Assembly: GCF_047663525.1 (NCBI RefSeq)
Contig: NC_092591.1
Coordinates: 32,335,001-32,399,000, forward strand
Source: Anas platyrhynchos
Lineage: Eukaryota > Chordata > Aves > Anseriformes > Anatidae
Direction: 5' to 3'
Length of the DNA: 64,000 nt
In this document: in pieces, positions 44,555 to 59,500 of the stretch
How positions within the stretch are numbered: the first letter of the stretch is position 1
Layout of the letters: the number at the start of each line of letters is the position of its first letter
Translations under genes and position numbers: made by a program
Notes under the pieces: model-generated
What the model was told of the DNA's origin: nothing
The model's input: the letters and a program-made list of their open reading frames with translations, nothing else
Databases searched by the model: none

Positions 44555-47500
44555 CTGCAAAGAAGAGAAACGGGTTGGGATCAGAGAAGCAAAGCTGCAA
44601 TGCTATTTATCTGACTGGGGAGCCAAGAGCTGGACACCAGAGGCTCAAAGCAGGCAGCTGAGGTCCTCCAGCTGACCCCTTGTTCTCAGGGTGAGCAGCA
44701 ACCACACGGATTTTATACAGCTCCTTCACCTTCAGCTATGGGAGGGACAAGCCAGGTGAGGGAGAGAGGCACCCATGCATCTGGGGGTGCAGCCAGAGCT
44801 CAGCCCCAGGGAGCCGTGTGGCGCAGGAGCAGGGGCTGTGCCCGTGGGCAGGGTGCCTCGCGATGGAAGCAGAGAGCAGATCTGGGTGTCGGCCAGCGGC
44901 CAAGACGCCTCTCACCAGTGACTCACTCACACTTCCAGGCACTGGGCTCTGCTCAAGCTCCAGGAAACTCTTTCCATTTGCTCAGCTTAGCGAGGCCCCT
45001 GACCTTGTGCTCCCACCTCCCGAGCTCCCGCAGTGGCCTGGCAGAGACATCCCCTGGCCCAGGCAGCGGCGCACGGCTCCACAGGTGGGGGATTAACCCC
45101 CCTGCCGTGCCGCTTCCTGCCCTCCCCTGCAGCTCAGCCCGGCCTGGGCAGCTCCACAAATCATCCTCAGGTCTCTCCTGCCCGCCTCTGGGGTCACCCG
45201 CCCCCGCCTAGCACACGAGCTGCAGGGCTCCTGGCTGCACATCAGAGGAAGGACAGGCCAAAAAGTGATGGCAGGAACCCAAAATAGCTCGACACGCGAG
45301 GAGGCACGGCAGCTTGAGAGCCCTGCTCAGCGCCTGTGGCGAGGACAGAACTCACCTTTCTGCGGGAGGCAGAGCTCGGCCTCAGCACTGGAAGGGAAGA
45401 AGAAGAGGAGTAACTAACCCTGGCAGCACAGCACCCAGAAGGGCACACGGTGGGTGGAGGGATGGCTGTGGAGATGCCTACCTGTGGCACTCCTCCAGCA
45501 GGCAGGAGCAGCAGGCCAAAGGATTAGCTGTCCTTTGCCCACGCCATCTGCTTCTATCCCGAGCTGGATTCTCTCCCATCCCCACTCCCACCTCCACCCC
45601 CAGCTCCAGACCCATGCCCATGGACAGGGAGGGTGCTGGAGCTCAGCCCCGTGGCTGAGTTGCCTGGTGGTGCTCCACTGCCCTCAGCCGAGCCAGCAGG
45701 GAGCAGGCATGGCAGGGCAGCATCCCAGCCCTGGGTCTAACTGAGCAGGGAATTCTTGCTCACTTCCTGAGAGCAGCCTCTGCAACCCAGCCCAGGGATC
45801 AAAGCTGTGAAGCCATCCATGACTCCCCCATTGCTGCCCATCCTTCCCGAGGCCCAGCACCCTATTTCTGCCCACTCCAGACTCACATGGGGGCAGGAGA
45901 GCAGGGTGGAGAGGAGGAAGAGGAGGGGAATGCAAAATGGTGCCCAGGAGGTGCAGCGGATGAGTCCACGAGGTCAGGCATGGCAGGAGAGGTGCCCACA
46001 GTCTGGGTGATCACCAGCTCTGGGTCCAGCACATAGAGCTCATCCTGAGAGATCTCCGTCACGTAGTTGAGGTGCTCCTGGAACGCACAAGTCAGCCCCT
46101 TTAGAAGCAAGACCTACGTCTGTGCAGCTCCATCTCCCGTCCGCTCACGCCCCGTGCCTCATATCCCACCCACACACTCAGCAGTGATGATGGCTCAGAG
46201 TCCTGGGTGCTCTGCCTGGGAAGCCTCTGCCCCCGTGCAAGGTTCTCAGACCCTCACAGGACTCCTGTCCTGGCCCAAAGCACGCCCCTGATGATGCCTG
46301 GACACTAATCCCCACTTGGCTGGGTTAAAACAGCCTCTCCCCTGCCAGCTGCCTGCACAGTGCACAGGTGATGCCAAGACAAACTCGTGCACCAGTGAGA
46401 CACAGCCTCTGCGGGGTGGCTCCCACCCTGCTACCTGCTCTGGGCTGAGGCAATAAACATCCCCCCTCCATTTCCAACCCCCTAGCCTCAAGCAGTCTGG
46501 GTTGCTTTCGGTGGTCTCCATCCCCTGGGCTTCCCCCACCTCAGTTTAAAGTTGTTTTTCCCCACGCTCACCTGTGCGCGGTCTATCCTGTAGAACCGAT
46601 CCGCCGTGGTTGCTGCAAGACAGGGACAGGGACAGATGGGGTGATTCTGGCTGGGGAACGAGCCCGGTGGCTGCTCCCCACCACGGGGTGTTGGTGAACT
46701 GTTCAGCCACTCCGTGACCTGCGCAGAAGGCACAGCAAAGCCAGCAGCACCCCCTGGCCAGGAGCAGCCCCCCGCCCTTTGGGACCCCGCTGTTCTCTCC
46801 ACCTGAGAGGCGGCCCTACAGATCTCCATGCCCCATGCAATGTGCCTTTGCTCAGTGTCCTCTCCTCAATGATTCCTGGCAACATCAGGAGGCAGAGGGG
46901 AGGCACAACCATACCTAGCTGGCACCATGGCCTTTCTAGGGATTTTGAGGTGTTTCAGCATTGCAGCTGCAATGCTGAGAGAAGAGACAAGGCTCAAGGC
47001 TGTGCTCATATCAGAATCTGCTTGGACAAGGTGAGGAAACACTCTGATTAACGTGATACATCTTGTTGCACAGCACAGGGAAATTGTGGCACTGAGGGCT
47101 GGAAGAACACCAGGCTGCTGGTGGCTGCCCAGGTGAGGTTGCTCTGGTGAGACCCTTGGGGACCTGGGGAATTCTCTCTGCAGAAGGAGTGGGGACAGGC
47201 CAGAGCAGATTAGAGGAGTGAAAGAACCCCGTTTATCCTGTCCTGGCTGGAGATTTACAGCCATGAAGCTGCTGTAATTCAGCCGCTTTAATGAGCCTGC
47301 GCTGTCTTGAATGAGGCCCTGGCCTCTTTCCTGACACATTTTCCTGAGCTCAGAACCTGCTGCTGGGAGACTGGCTGGAGGAGGGAAAGCAGTCCTGGTA
47401 GCGACACCTGGGAGCAGCCATCCCAGCCGGGCTGAAAGCCCCAGGGCAGAAGCTACATCCTTTCTGCCTAGCAGGAGGCTTCCCGAGCCCATGTTGCAAC

Positions 47501-50500
47501 TCGTGGCTGTGTGTGGTGTCCTCTTCCACGATAAAGAGGCCCAACGCATGTGCCTGAGACCTGGAATCTCAGAGGAAACACAGCAGTGTCTCTGTGAGCT
47601 GTCAGCTCTGGGGATGGGGCTGGCTTTTGCTCTTGGCTTTCCTCCTGGCCCCCAGCAGCCCTCCTGCACGCAGGGGCTAAGCTCCTGTGCGCTGCCCTCT
47701 GACAACGCAGGAGGAGAGCAGCTCTGCTCTGCCCTACGCCCTGCTACTGGGAGCTAGAAACTCCTCTTGCGAGTCAGGGAGATGAAATATCGCTGGTAGT
47801 CACTTCTCTCGGCCAGCTTCCAGGTGCACAGGGAGAGCTCTGGCCTCCAGGTCAGCAAAGACAAAGAGGAATGAGAAAGTTCTTTCCAGGATGGGAAGGA
47901 GAAGCAGCTGAAGACCGGCAGGGAGACTCGTCCCCATACCTCCAGGATACACAAGGTGATGTCTTGCTCCCAGCGTGCTGGAGCATGGGGGCCCCCTGCC
48001 TGCACGACACAGGAGAGCAGCACCTCCAGTCCTGTAAAGACCAGGCATGCACTGCAAAGCCACTTTCAGCTCTGGGGGCTGGAGACCAGCAGATGCTCCT
48101 CGCCTCGCAGGCACATTGCTTCACTTGTGGCATGCAGCCAGAGGCACAGCCTGGGGCCAAAATCTACTGAACCTGGCTACAAAGACCCCAGCATCCTTGA
48201 GTCCCAGATCCCACATGGCTTGCCACTAAAGGCCTCTCCCATCACCCCCCTGATTCATGCACAGTGCTCCCAGGGGAGGAAGATACTCACAGTCCAGGAA
48301 ACACCACTTTGGTGACAGCTTCTGGGATGACAGTGTCTTCGGTTTGGCTCCATCTCCTTCCTGCATAAAAAAAAAGAGGAGTTATGCCTCTTGGCCTCCC
48401 TGTTCTCACCCCAGTGTGTCCCTCCTGCCTTGGGAGGTCCCTGCAGACTGGAGGGCTGCAGGGACCTGGACAGAAAGGGGAATTTTGAACACAGTCACAG
48501 CACACAGTGATGAGAAACAGCATGGGACAAACCAGAGCTGACACACGCCATCTCACTGGAGAAATGCCACAAGATGAGCCCACAAGACCAGCATGGTGCA
48601 CATGAAAGATGGGCCTGGGGGACAGAGCGAAACCATACACACCTGAAAGAGCAGGCGCTGCAAAGCAGAGGGCTGTGGAGGGAAATCCTGCAGAAAGGCA
48701 AGGTGTGCTGTTACAGTGCCTGTTTGGGCAGCCCCCCGTCCCTTCTTTGGTCCCCCAGGGGTTGGCTCTGTCACCACACTGCAGATGTGGCAAGGAGCTT
48801 TACATCCTTCCAGGCCAAGGCCCCTGCCTTGCTCCAGGGCCAGAGCACAGGATTTGCTCAAGGAGAGAGAAGGGGTAAAACACAGAACGGCTCGGGTTGG
48901 AAGGTTGTCCTGTAGATCTTCTGGGAGAAAAATGGATTGTGCAGTACAACACCAGAGGGCACGCTGTGGGCTCAGAAAGTATTGCTCACCAGGAGCAAGG
49001 TTTATGCAGCCTGTGTGCAGGCTGGGGGCATGCACTAGCACAGCGGCAGGAGCACTAAGGTTAGTACTTGCAGCTGAAAAGATTTGGAGGGAGGAGCAAC
49101 CCTAATCCAGGTACCCAGGGAGAGGCAGAGTTGTGCAAGGAGACAGAGCCTGCAGAAGGCTGAAGGAACACACGGTATAACAAGTAAATGGAGAGAGGAA
49201 AGGTCTCCCCGCAAACAGCCGGGAGGTGACAGGTCCCTGTAGGATGTGTACTGGCCTCTTCCCCTGGCCCGGAATTTTTCTGGGCCACTGACACTCTGTC
49301 CGGGAGAACAAGGTCTGAAGAGCAATGCTGAGAAATAAGTTGCTAGAGAGCAGGGAGAAATATGCCAACCAGCTTGGGATCTTACCTCCATCACATGGTA
49401 AAAGCGAACTGTGAGCATGTGTGCTGGTGTGTGCAGATCAAAGAGGCCTAGAAATCCCTTCTCCCAGCCCCTCCATTCTCAGCATCCATCTGCAACCACT
49501 TCCCATGCAGAGCCTCACCTCCTGCAGCCTCTCGATTTGGGTCCGGCACAACTCCAGGTCACTGTCTCCTGGAACCACGATGATCCCCAGAGGCACGGCT
49601 GCACAACAGGACACAAACGCAACTCAGGGAGCAGATTGTGCCTGATCCCCAGCACCTCACACAGCTCAGCTGTGGGCACTGCTGGACTTGGGGAGTGCAG
49701 GTTCCCACCCCTGGGTACTCAGGTGGTCACTCACAGGCTTCCTTGAGCTTTTCCTTGTCGTAGTGCAGTGCCTCGTAGTCGCGCATGCTGATTCGGCTCA
49801 CCCGGATTCGCAGCCGCTCAGGTACTGGCTGCTGGCTGCATGCAGGGGAGAGGAAAAGAGAAGTGGTCAGAGAGTGTCAGCTCATTTTCTTCTTATCCAC
49901 ACCCCACTCCTTTGATACAAGCAAGAACACAGGCTGGGGTGGGAGCTTCCCACCAGAAGCTTCTCCAGCACCAGGGTCTGGCCACACTTCTGCAGCCTGA
50001 TCCCTTCCCAGCCCCTCCTTGAGAGGATCGAAATGCTCATGGGAGTGACAGATGAGTCCTTCCCCATCCCCATCCACCCCTTCTGCTTTGGAGAGGAGGT
50101 GACAGGCCGATCTGAGGAACCTACTCATTGAGCAGAGGCATGGAGTTGCGCCGCTTGGTCTTCTGCACCATGTTGGCTTGGTTGCGCAGCGAGATGTGGA
50201 TGCAGGAAGCCGCCAGCTTGCAGGGCTCCCCGTCCACCTGCATGGGGATGGCCTTGGACGTGGTGAGAACCACCTGCCGGCACTGGCACAGCCGCTCCCC
50301 ATGGCCACCCACCTGCAGAGCAGCCTGGGAAAGAATTCCAGAGTGAGAGCAGAGCACGGACTGAGAGGTGGATGGGGAGAACACCCACTGACGGCCAGAC
50401 TTTGCAAGTGAGCTGAGTTCTCAGGGTTTCAGATGATCCACAGGGATCAGTGCATGACAGCACCTTGCCTAAATCTTAGATACTGTCACTTGCCAGCACC

Positions 50501-53500
50501 ACAACTCCATGGGAGGGGAGCTGAGGAGCTGTGGGGCTCCCTGACTCCTGGGCGATGGGACCAGTCACTCATAAAATCACAGAATGGCTCAGGTTGGAAG
50601 AGACCTTAAAGATCATCTAACTCCAGCTCCCCTGCCACTCCCCTGGCTGCTAGCTACCACCAGCGACAGCACCAACTCACCAGGGAGGTCATGGTGAAGC
50701 CGATGACTTCAATGCAGCCGTCATCGTGGCGCTGTGGTTCAAAGTCGTGGTGCTCGCCAGGGTTGCCCCAGGGCATAGTGCCTGCACAATACCTGTGAGG
50801 GGACAGTGAGCATGAACAGGCACCCTCAGACTCACAGATCCGTTGGAAGGCAGTGAGGAGTCCAGCACGCAAGGAGCTGCTCACCTGGGGATGTTCAGGA
50901 AGACCAAGCACTGAGGCTTCAGGTCCTGGATCTTGGGGGTCAGGTCTGTCCCATCGCACTGGAGACAACACAGGGGCATTCAGGCTGCTGGAACGAGGGG
51001 TTCTGTCCCACCCTACCCACTTGGGATAAAACGGCCTCCCCCTCTGCTCCTCACACCACTGAGCTCCCAGCCAGAGGAAGCTGATGCCCCAGGGAACACC
51101 CTGAGGTACTCAGTGCACTTAGAGGGGATGCTCCTCACCCCCAATACAGTTTTTGCCCCCCTCCCTGGCCCAGAGCACTGATGCACACTCACAACCAACT
51201 TGACGTGCTTCGCTAAGTCTTTGGAGCTCCCTGTGAGGAAGTCGGAGAAAGCCGTCTGCCAAGGCAAGAGACAAAGTTAGTGCCCAGATGTTCACTGAAA
51301 CGGGCAGCCAGGAAGCCTGCCATCCACCCTCAGACTTCAGCTGCTGAGAGGAGCAAAGACCTTCCTATCTGCTGGCAGAAATCCTCTTCTCTCCCCCTCT
51401 CAAAACAACCTGATCTGTTCCTCTTGACATTTTACCTACCAAAAACCTTGGGGCACCTCACAGCTTCAGTAACACGCTCTCACTTTCCCTTGTTAGCCCA
51501 GTCCTGGCTTTAGGGAATAACAGGCAAGGGGGGTTTCCTCTACCAAGACACTCGAGTCACAAGAGACAAATTCAGTCTCAAGCATAAAACAGAGATCGTG
51601 TGACCCCATTTAGAGATACCAGGAGAGACTGTATGGCCTCTGTTGCATAGATCCTAAGGTACCCTTTGTGTTTAACTGTGCAGCGAGGACGGGGGACAAC
51701 TAGGAGAGATGTGAGATGGTGCAGAGCAGCATTTGGCCTTCAGTACTGCTCAAATACCAGTCACCGTCACCTGGGTAGGGAGGTACATTGAGGGCCTAGG
51801 GATGGACAAATAAACAAGATCCTGAGACAAAGACTCTAGGAGGCATTATTAGCCAGGGAGCTGTAACTGGCCCAAGGTTTAAAAGAAAAAGTTAAAAAAA
51901 AAAAGACCAAAGTAGTGTGGGGACTGCATAGAGAGGCTTCCCGCTCCCCTGCAGGAGGGCCAGCCTGCCTTCCCACAGCTCTGGGGAGGTCCTGCCTGGC
52001 TGACTGTCCACGAGCCTGAGAATAAGAACAATAGTGGCAGGAGATCAAGGGAGCAACTGTACCACAGGCCAGAGAGTCAGCTGTACCACCAGAAGCATTT
52101 GCAGCCAAGCAGAGCTGCAACTCCCAGGGCTTCAGCCCTTCTCTAGCACCTCTCCAGCTTCAGGGGCAGGGCTCAGTTTGGGTGTATACAGGCCCCAGCA
52201 GCTCAGAATTGTGGCTTCAGACCGTGAACAGGAGCTGGGGCCATGCCTGAGCTCTGGGCATGCCCAGATACCCTCATGCACTCACCCCAGCATAGAACAT
52301 TTTATTCCGAAACCGGCTGTTGAACTTCTCTGGATTGGCCTCTAGGGAAAGAAGAACAAAGTCCAGGTCATTGGCCTGCACGTGGAAATACTTCCCTTGC
52401 CTGCTCTGTCCAAACACGGCTCTCCAGCCAGCCTCAGCCAGGACAGTCCCCAGCTCTCTTCCCTTGCAGGCACCCCTCTTCCCTCTCGACAGCTCCACTC
52501 ACTCCCCCGATTTCACCTCTGTCCCTCTGTCAATCCTCTCACCTGCTTTCCTGAGGAGCCACCTCTGTGGCACCCCCTCATCACAGACCCCGCCCCAGCC
52601 CTGCCGCACCCTGCTGCCACCTACCTCGGGATTCGTGAAACTCCAGTGTCACCCGTGCATCAAAGCCAAGGCTAAAGTAGTTATTGAAGACATCCAAGGG
52701 GAGCTGAAATGGAACGGAAGAATAAGACTGGAAACCCTGCTGCTGGCAGGATGGGGCTGCCAATGTGTGGCCATGGCAAAGATGAGGTGAGGCTATAGTA
52801 AAGCCATGCACTGTGCTCATGAGGTTGAGTGGGGACTCGCCTTCCCCCCAGGACATAAGAGGTGACCAGCATGAGGTGACAGACCATCCCTTTTCTGCTG
52901 CCCTCAGCTTAGTGGCCAAACAGCACTGGCACAGGCTGCAGGACAGGCAGAGCCCAGGAACAGGGACCATAAGGGACCATGCAGCATCCAGCCACCCCCT
53001 CCTCAGCAGAGGCGCAGCAGATATTTCAGTGGAGCAGGGAATGAAGGCAGAGAGGAGCTGACCCACCTTGTCAGCGGCTGCCTCATCCTTTTCCTCAGGG
53101 TTTGCATCAGGGTTTGGCTCCACATGGAGGTTCCAGCGATCGAGCTGCACAATGTTTCCATCTTCCACATGTGACAAGATCTTGGACAGAGGCTCATCTG
53201 TGTAACCCTGGTAAAGAGCAGGATCTGGTGAGTCTGCTGTCTGTCTCCCAGAGATGTCCCAGAGACAGTGGACTGTGGGCAGACATCCCAGAGCAAAGGG
53301 TGTGGAAAAGACAGATTCTACTTGAATGCACAACAACTAGAAGGGGCTTTCAATTAAAAAACAATGCATCTTCATTCTAAAAATCTCCTGAAAGTATGAA
53401 ATAATGATTGCTTTTGTTAGTGCCCTAATATATTGTAATCCTATTCAGAGTAACTCAAATGTCAGAAGAACAGTTACTGTCCAAATGACACTTATTTGTT

Positions 53501-56500
53501 GGTTTGTTTTTATAGAAAGTTGGTGCAAATCCCCGCCACATGTCTAGAATCAGGGTCACACTGCTCAGGCCTACCTCTGGCAGCAGTAAGCTCTTCTGCC
53601 CATCACTTACCCCACCCCAGTTCAGTGTCCTGGCCAAGTCGTTCCCGGTCCCCAAGGGCAGGATGGCCACGGGAGGAGGTGGGTTGAGGCGTAGCTGGTC
53701 CAGAATGGAGAGTATCCAGCCCACCTGCTCGAGCAAGAGAGCGCGGAGAAACAGTTGGTTATTTCAGGGACCAGCAAGTAGGTGAAGGTGACATGGAGCA
53801 CTAGCTATGGCCACAGAAAGAGACAGGTCCCCTTAGCCACTGCTGAGGCTCTTCGTGTTCCTTATTGCTCCAAACGGGTGCTGCAGCAGATACCAGAAAC
53901 CCCAGTGGGGACACTGCTCCCCACAGTGACCACAAAAACAGACACACCATGCAAATAGTGCACCCTGGAAAGGTGCATGAGGGAACCCACAGCATCTGGT
54001 GCTACCAGTCGCACCACAGATAGAGTGCACACATTTTGCCCCGCTCTGAATTACAGCGAGGGGAGCTGCTGAAAGGGTACTGCAAAGGTTACAGTGGGCA
54101 CGAGGGGACAGGGGGACTCACCGTGCCGTCTCCCCCACACGCCAGGATCCGCAGGTTGTGGACCTTGCGGTACAGCTCCAGCCTGCAGGGAACAGGGAGG
54201 GACAGGAGAGGAGGGCAGACACTGAGACTGCAGCCAGGGAAAGGTGTCACTGCAGGGTCCCTGTCCTCACAGAGCCCTGAGGGAGGTGGCATTCACAAAG
54301 CTGTGCTCGTCTCCCTATCACCTCAGCAGTGGGCAAGCCATGGTAATTTTGCTCTTGTGGAGGGAGAGTGGGGTATTTATAGTCACTGTACATATGGATA
54401 AACTGAAACGCAGCAAACAAACCAGACTCACGTGGCATTGATGCAACATAGATTAGATTTGGGAATGTCACCTCCCAGCTCATGTCTTAGCCACTAGCCT
54501 TAAGGTTGGACCATCTGTCCTGCAGAAAACACTGGAAAGTCAGTACTGGCCAGAACATGTCCTAGACAGGCCTCTCAGATCCTGAACTTGTTTGAATGTC
54601 TCTTTGCACAAGGGAACTATGGAGCATCGGGCCTCTGCCAGCTGCAGAATGAGCTCTGGGGAAGGGAAGGGTGCTGCCCCCATCAGTACTCACGCCTCCT
54701 TGGGTCCACCCTGGCTGAGGTCAAACACTTGCCGTGGGTTGAGATACCACATGAAGGACTGGATGATCTTGGCTCCCTAGGGGGATAAGAAAGGCTTCAG
54801 GAAACAGGCAGTTCCCAGTGGACAGAGGAAAGAAGGCATCTGGTTTTGGGGACAGGCCAAGACAATGGTGTCTGGGGGCACTCAGGCAAAGCCTGGGTTA
54901 GGTGGGAAGCACCAGGCAGCAAATTGACACCATGGAGGTTGCTGACCTCTTCTGCAGCTGAGACATTATCAAAGCTATGCAGAGTTCTCAGCAGCCAAAT
55001 GGCAATGCCCTCAGAGAGCTGCCTTCTCAGGGAGGTGTAGGAAAAGGCCATACCTGATTCCCACCGCTCTTGGGGTTCACAAACACCAGCAAGGGTTTCA
55101 TGAGAGGAGCTGGCATGGGCTTGATGACAAAGGGTTTCCACCTCCCTTCCTGCAAGAGACGCCATATGTTCATCAACAAACCTGGTGAAATGTGAACTCC
55201 CACCTCCATCTGAGTGCTAACACCACACAGATTAGGAGTTGGAGGAAGAAAACAATCCCAGCCACCCCATAAGCCTTACAGCTGGGATTTACCCTGCCAG
55301 CAGGTATAACTCACCTGCCAGGCCTTTCTCATCACTGTGCCATCCTCTGAGATCTTCAGCCACCCCCAAAGCTCCTTGCCCCAGCACCCTCCCTCCACCT
55401 CACTCTCCTTAACCTCAGCACAGACCCTGCAAAGCGCCCCTGTTTCCCAATCCTGCTCCTTGCTGCCCAGACCCTCTGCCCTTCCAACACAAGGTCCCGT
55501 TCCCTTATCTCTTACCTCAGCACCCTTTTTGCTGGATTTCCGCTTGAATGATGTCCTCTTCTTCTTCTTACTGGATTTCATTGGGTTCTGGACACAAAAT
55601 CCAAACAGTGTGTGAGGAGCTGCTGGGCAAGCAGGAGTCAGGCAATAACCCAGGAGCTGATATGCCTTACCTGGGGCCGTCGGACCCGCAAAATCCAAGT
55701 GGGAGGAACAACGACAGCAGCATGAGCCCCCAGTGAGCAGGGCTCTTCGATGTGTTGCAGCATGAAACAAGACACTTTGCTGTGATACTGGAGAAGCAGA
55801 GAGACAGAGAGAAAACTCAGCTGCTCCATTTGCTGGGGACAGCCACTTTCTCCTCCCAGCTCCCCCATGCCATTGCTGGAGGAAATGACATAGGAGTTTT
55901 GTAATGGGAAGGCTTCCCTTGGGAGGCACTGAGGAGAGAGTTTACCAAAAGAGCTTCCAGCCGCCCCACTGAGAGGAGCTGTAAGGGCAGGCTGCAAAGA
56001 ATAAGCTAGGGGAGTCCCAAGAGAACACAGGGGTCATTAGATACAGAGCAGAGTAGTAAGACATTCACTGGGGGCTTTGCTCACCGCTTGCTTGCACCAG
56101 GAACAGCTGATGGCTACAATCTCTTTACTGTGGAAGGCAAACTTTTGCTGGAAACCCTGCAGAGGGAAGGTTAAGAGGCTTAGGCAATTCTTTGACAGCT
56201 TCCTACCATCCAGCAGGACTTTCCCACCACTAGGAAAGACATAAACAAAGAGAATGTGCCTGCAGCTGGAGCCCTCTGGATCCTTGTCAGATAGCCCCAA
56301 CCACCACTACAGCACCAGTGACCCTGTTACCCAAATAAAATATGTCAGGAATAAAATATGTCCCTCTAGGACTGATCGGGCCCAGGGGGAGAACAACTCT
56401 AAATGGGACCTAGGTAGTATTTCACTATGCAAAACAGGGCATGAGCCTTGGTTTTGCCCTAGGCTGCTCCTGCCTAGCAGGAATAGTGGGATGTTATGCA

Positions 56501-59500
56501 GGAATTCTGCCTCCCAGCCCTGCTATTGTTCCTAGTCTGACCTTAGCTTTCCTTCAGGCTGAGAAAAAAACAAGATGCCCTCTCACCTTGCCACACTGCC
56601 GGCATTTCCCTTCCTGCCGTCTCCGGTGCACCCAGTGATGCCGGACAACTATAGGCTAAAGAGAAAAGAAAAAAAGTAAAAAAAAAAAAAAGAAAAAAAA
56701 AGTTAAAGGATAAGTATGTGCAAGAATGGAGAAACGGGCATGAGGAATGGATACAGGCCAGCCAGGACCTCTGCTACTGCAGCAAGCCCACTGTTCACAT
56801 GCACCAGCAATAAACCTCTAGTCAAAGCCACAGAAATGAGGCCAACTTAAGATGCTCAGAGAAGAGGGAATTAAACAAAACAAAAACAAACAAACAAACA
56901 ACACAAACACAAAAACAATCAAAAAAAAACAGGAAGGAAGCAAGGGAAACAGAAGACAGAATCACAGAAAGCAAACAAAAGACTAGGTAAGCAGTAGTGT
57001 GGAATGCTACTTTGGCAATAAATCACAGCTCTGTCTCAGTATCTCTGACTAGCTGACCACAGGATAAGGTGAAAAAAGTGACAGTGGAAGGTACAAAAAA
57101 CCCCTGTGAGACAGTTTGTGTGTACAGCAAGATGATCAGAGTGCCTGCAGCCAAGCAGCTGCCTGCCTAGCTCCTAACAGCCATGTTCTTTGAGGAAAGA
57201 AGCAGCACCCACTACATCACGATGTGGAATAAAGGGGTCCAACAGCACCACTGTGGAGTTCTTCCATTGCTACATGGAGTACCTGTGTCACGCAGGGCAA
57301 GACTGAGTGAGAAAGCAAGAAGTGAGCCCACACTGCCCCCTTCCAAACTGTGGAGACTGAGGAAACCACTGCCTGCTCTGTTTGCTTGGGGACCAGCACA
57401 GGAGGGGCAAAAACCCTCTCAGGAAACACTGCTTGCAGGTTCCCCCCATGCAGGTACAAGAGCTGTAGCACGTGCAAACCAGGAGATGCTCTGCCTTTTG
57501 CTGCTTGCAATCTCCTCTCTCCACACAACCAGTCTGTGCTGGTGCCTGGCGAAGAAATATTCCCTTATTGCACCTCCTCTTCGGAGCCAGGAGGCAGCAC
57601 AATGCCAGTGCTTTGATGGACAACACGCTGCCAGCATGGGCTGGGAGCACGCTGGCAGCATCTGATCCCTTTGTCACCAAACTGGAAAGGTGACAAGGCA
57701 GACACGGGCACAGTCCAAGGCACATCTCTCACCTCCCGTACGTTCCGGGATCCTGACTCCCTGAAGGAAGGTTTGCAGCGGAAATTTATCTGTGGATTGA
57801 ACACACATGGGAGGAATCAGTAAAACCATCACCTGAAGGAAACCTCCTGGAGTTTATTTTATTACTGTAGAGCCTCTGGAGATGTTCAGTGCTTGTGTAT
57901 GAAACTCCCAACTTATCTCTCACTGAACAAAATGGGGCCTGGGGTCCCAATCACACCATTAGCACTCCTTTTGGTATTGTCTCCTCATAGAAACCCTCAT
58001 CACCACAATGCATAGCAGTTCCCAACCCTCTTGAATTGCTTTACCCCAGAGACAGGGCAAAGGCTGTTAGAGCTTTGCAAGCCACAGAGAGGGGCTTAAC
58101 AGGCTTTACTCACTTTCTCCAGCTGTTCTATGCAGGGTGTATGCACTACGATCTTGCAGGCCGCACACTTACGCCTGGAGAGAGGTTTTTGCTGGAGGAC
58201 GAGAAAAGAGGAGGAAAAACATGCACGTGAGCAGCAGGGTTCAGAGGCCAGCAAGCTCAATCTCCCCTCACATTGCCTTCATATTTTTCGGAGCACAGAA
58301 CAAGTCCTGCAGGAGTTACATACAACCTAGTAAGCAAGTGAAGGGACCTAAACATGTACGTAGAGCTGATGCTCTTGGTTCTGCAACACAGCAGGGAGGT
58401 GCCCACAATATGTTTGGGCTCCAGTACTGCTATACAGGGTCAGGAGGCAGCAGGCCTGGGTCTCCAGTGCTCATTTTTCCCCACTATTGAATGGTCTTTC
58501 CAGAGCAGATGGGTTCAGATTCCTCCTCTAAGCACGTGGGATCCCAACAACCTTTCCCTGGAACATCGTCTCACTTCTGGCTGCTTTGCAATCGCAAACC
58601 AAACATCGGCACTGGCAGAAATGGGGGATGCGGCACTCCAGCACACAGATGTAGGAGGAACACATGGTCTCTTCCTCTTGCTAGCTCTCCAGGCCCCCCA
58701 CGCTTCTTCTCCCAGCACCAGGCAGCGGCAGGGCCTTCGTGGTCTCTCCGCCGGGTGGCAGCACAGCCTGCAGCTGCGGACCTTGCGAGGGCCGCGGGTG
58801 ACCCCAGGTGACTTACCAGCAGTTTTGCCATGCAGTTCTGGTCCCCAACGTAGCAGAAATCCCCAGACACGTTGGTCTCAAACCAGATGTGCTCCCCGTA
58901 GACTGCAGTCTCCTGAAAGGCACGAGACAATGTATTTCTGAGAGCACCCCCAGAGGGGCATCCAATCCCTAACTGCTTTGTGCTAGGGACAAGGTAACTG
59001 GAAGGAGGTGTGGGGGGAGGGAGAGGAAGCTAAATCCAGGGCGACAAGATGCACTGCACAACCAGGGCTAACATCCGCACGAAGGAAACCTCACAAAGCT
59101 GCTGCCACCACCCACCCACCAGCAATCAGAGCTCCTCAGGAAACCGACTCTCTCCCCTTTCGCATCCCACCGCAAGGACCTACAGCCCAGTTGCAAACTG
59201 TCCTGCACAGAAGCGCTGCTTCCACCAACCCGAGAGGAGCCATCTGGGCAAATTCACCACACGTGAACGGTTTCTGCTTTATGACCCAAAGGTGCAGCTT
59301 AAAACCTGCCTGGCTTTGCCTGTGAAGGAGCAGAGGCTCCTGTCCTCAGCCCCAGCCACCAGCAGCCCTCCACGCCAGGAAGAGAAAAGCTGAAGCGCCG
59401 TATCTGTGCCACCCTCCCAGGGCACAGCCTGTGGCTGCACGGCCTCTCCTCGCAGTGTCGAGGGGTGCTGCCAGCAGCACAGATGCTGGCACCAGCTGGT

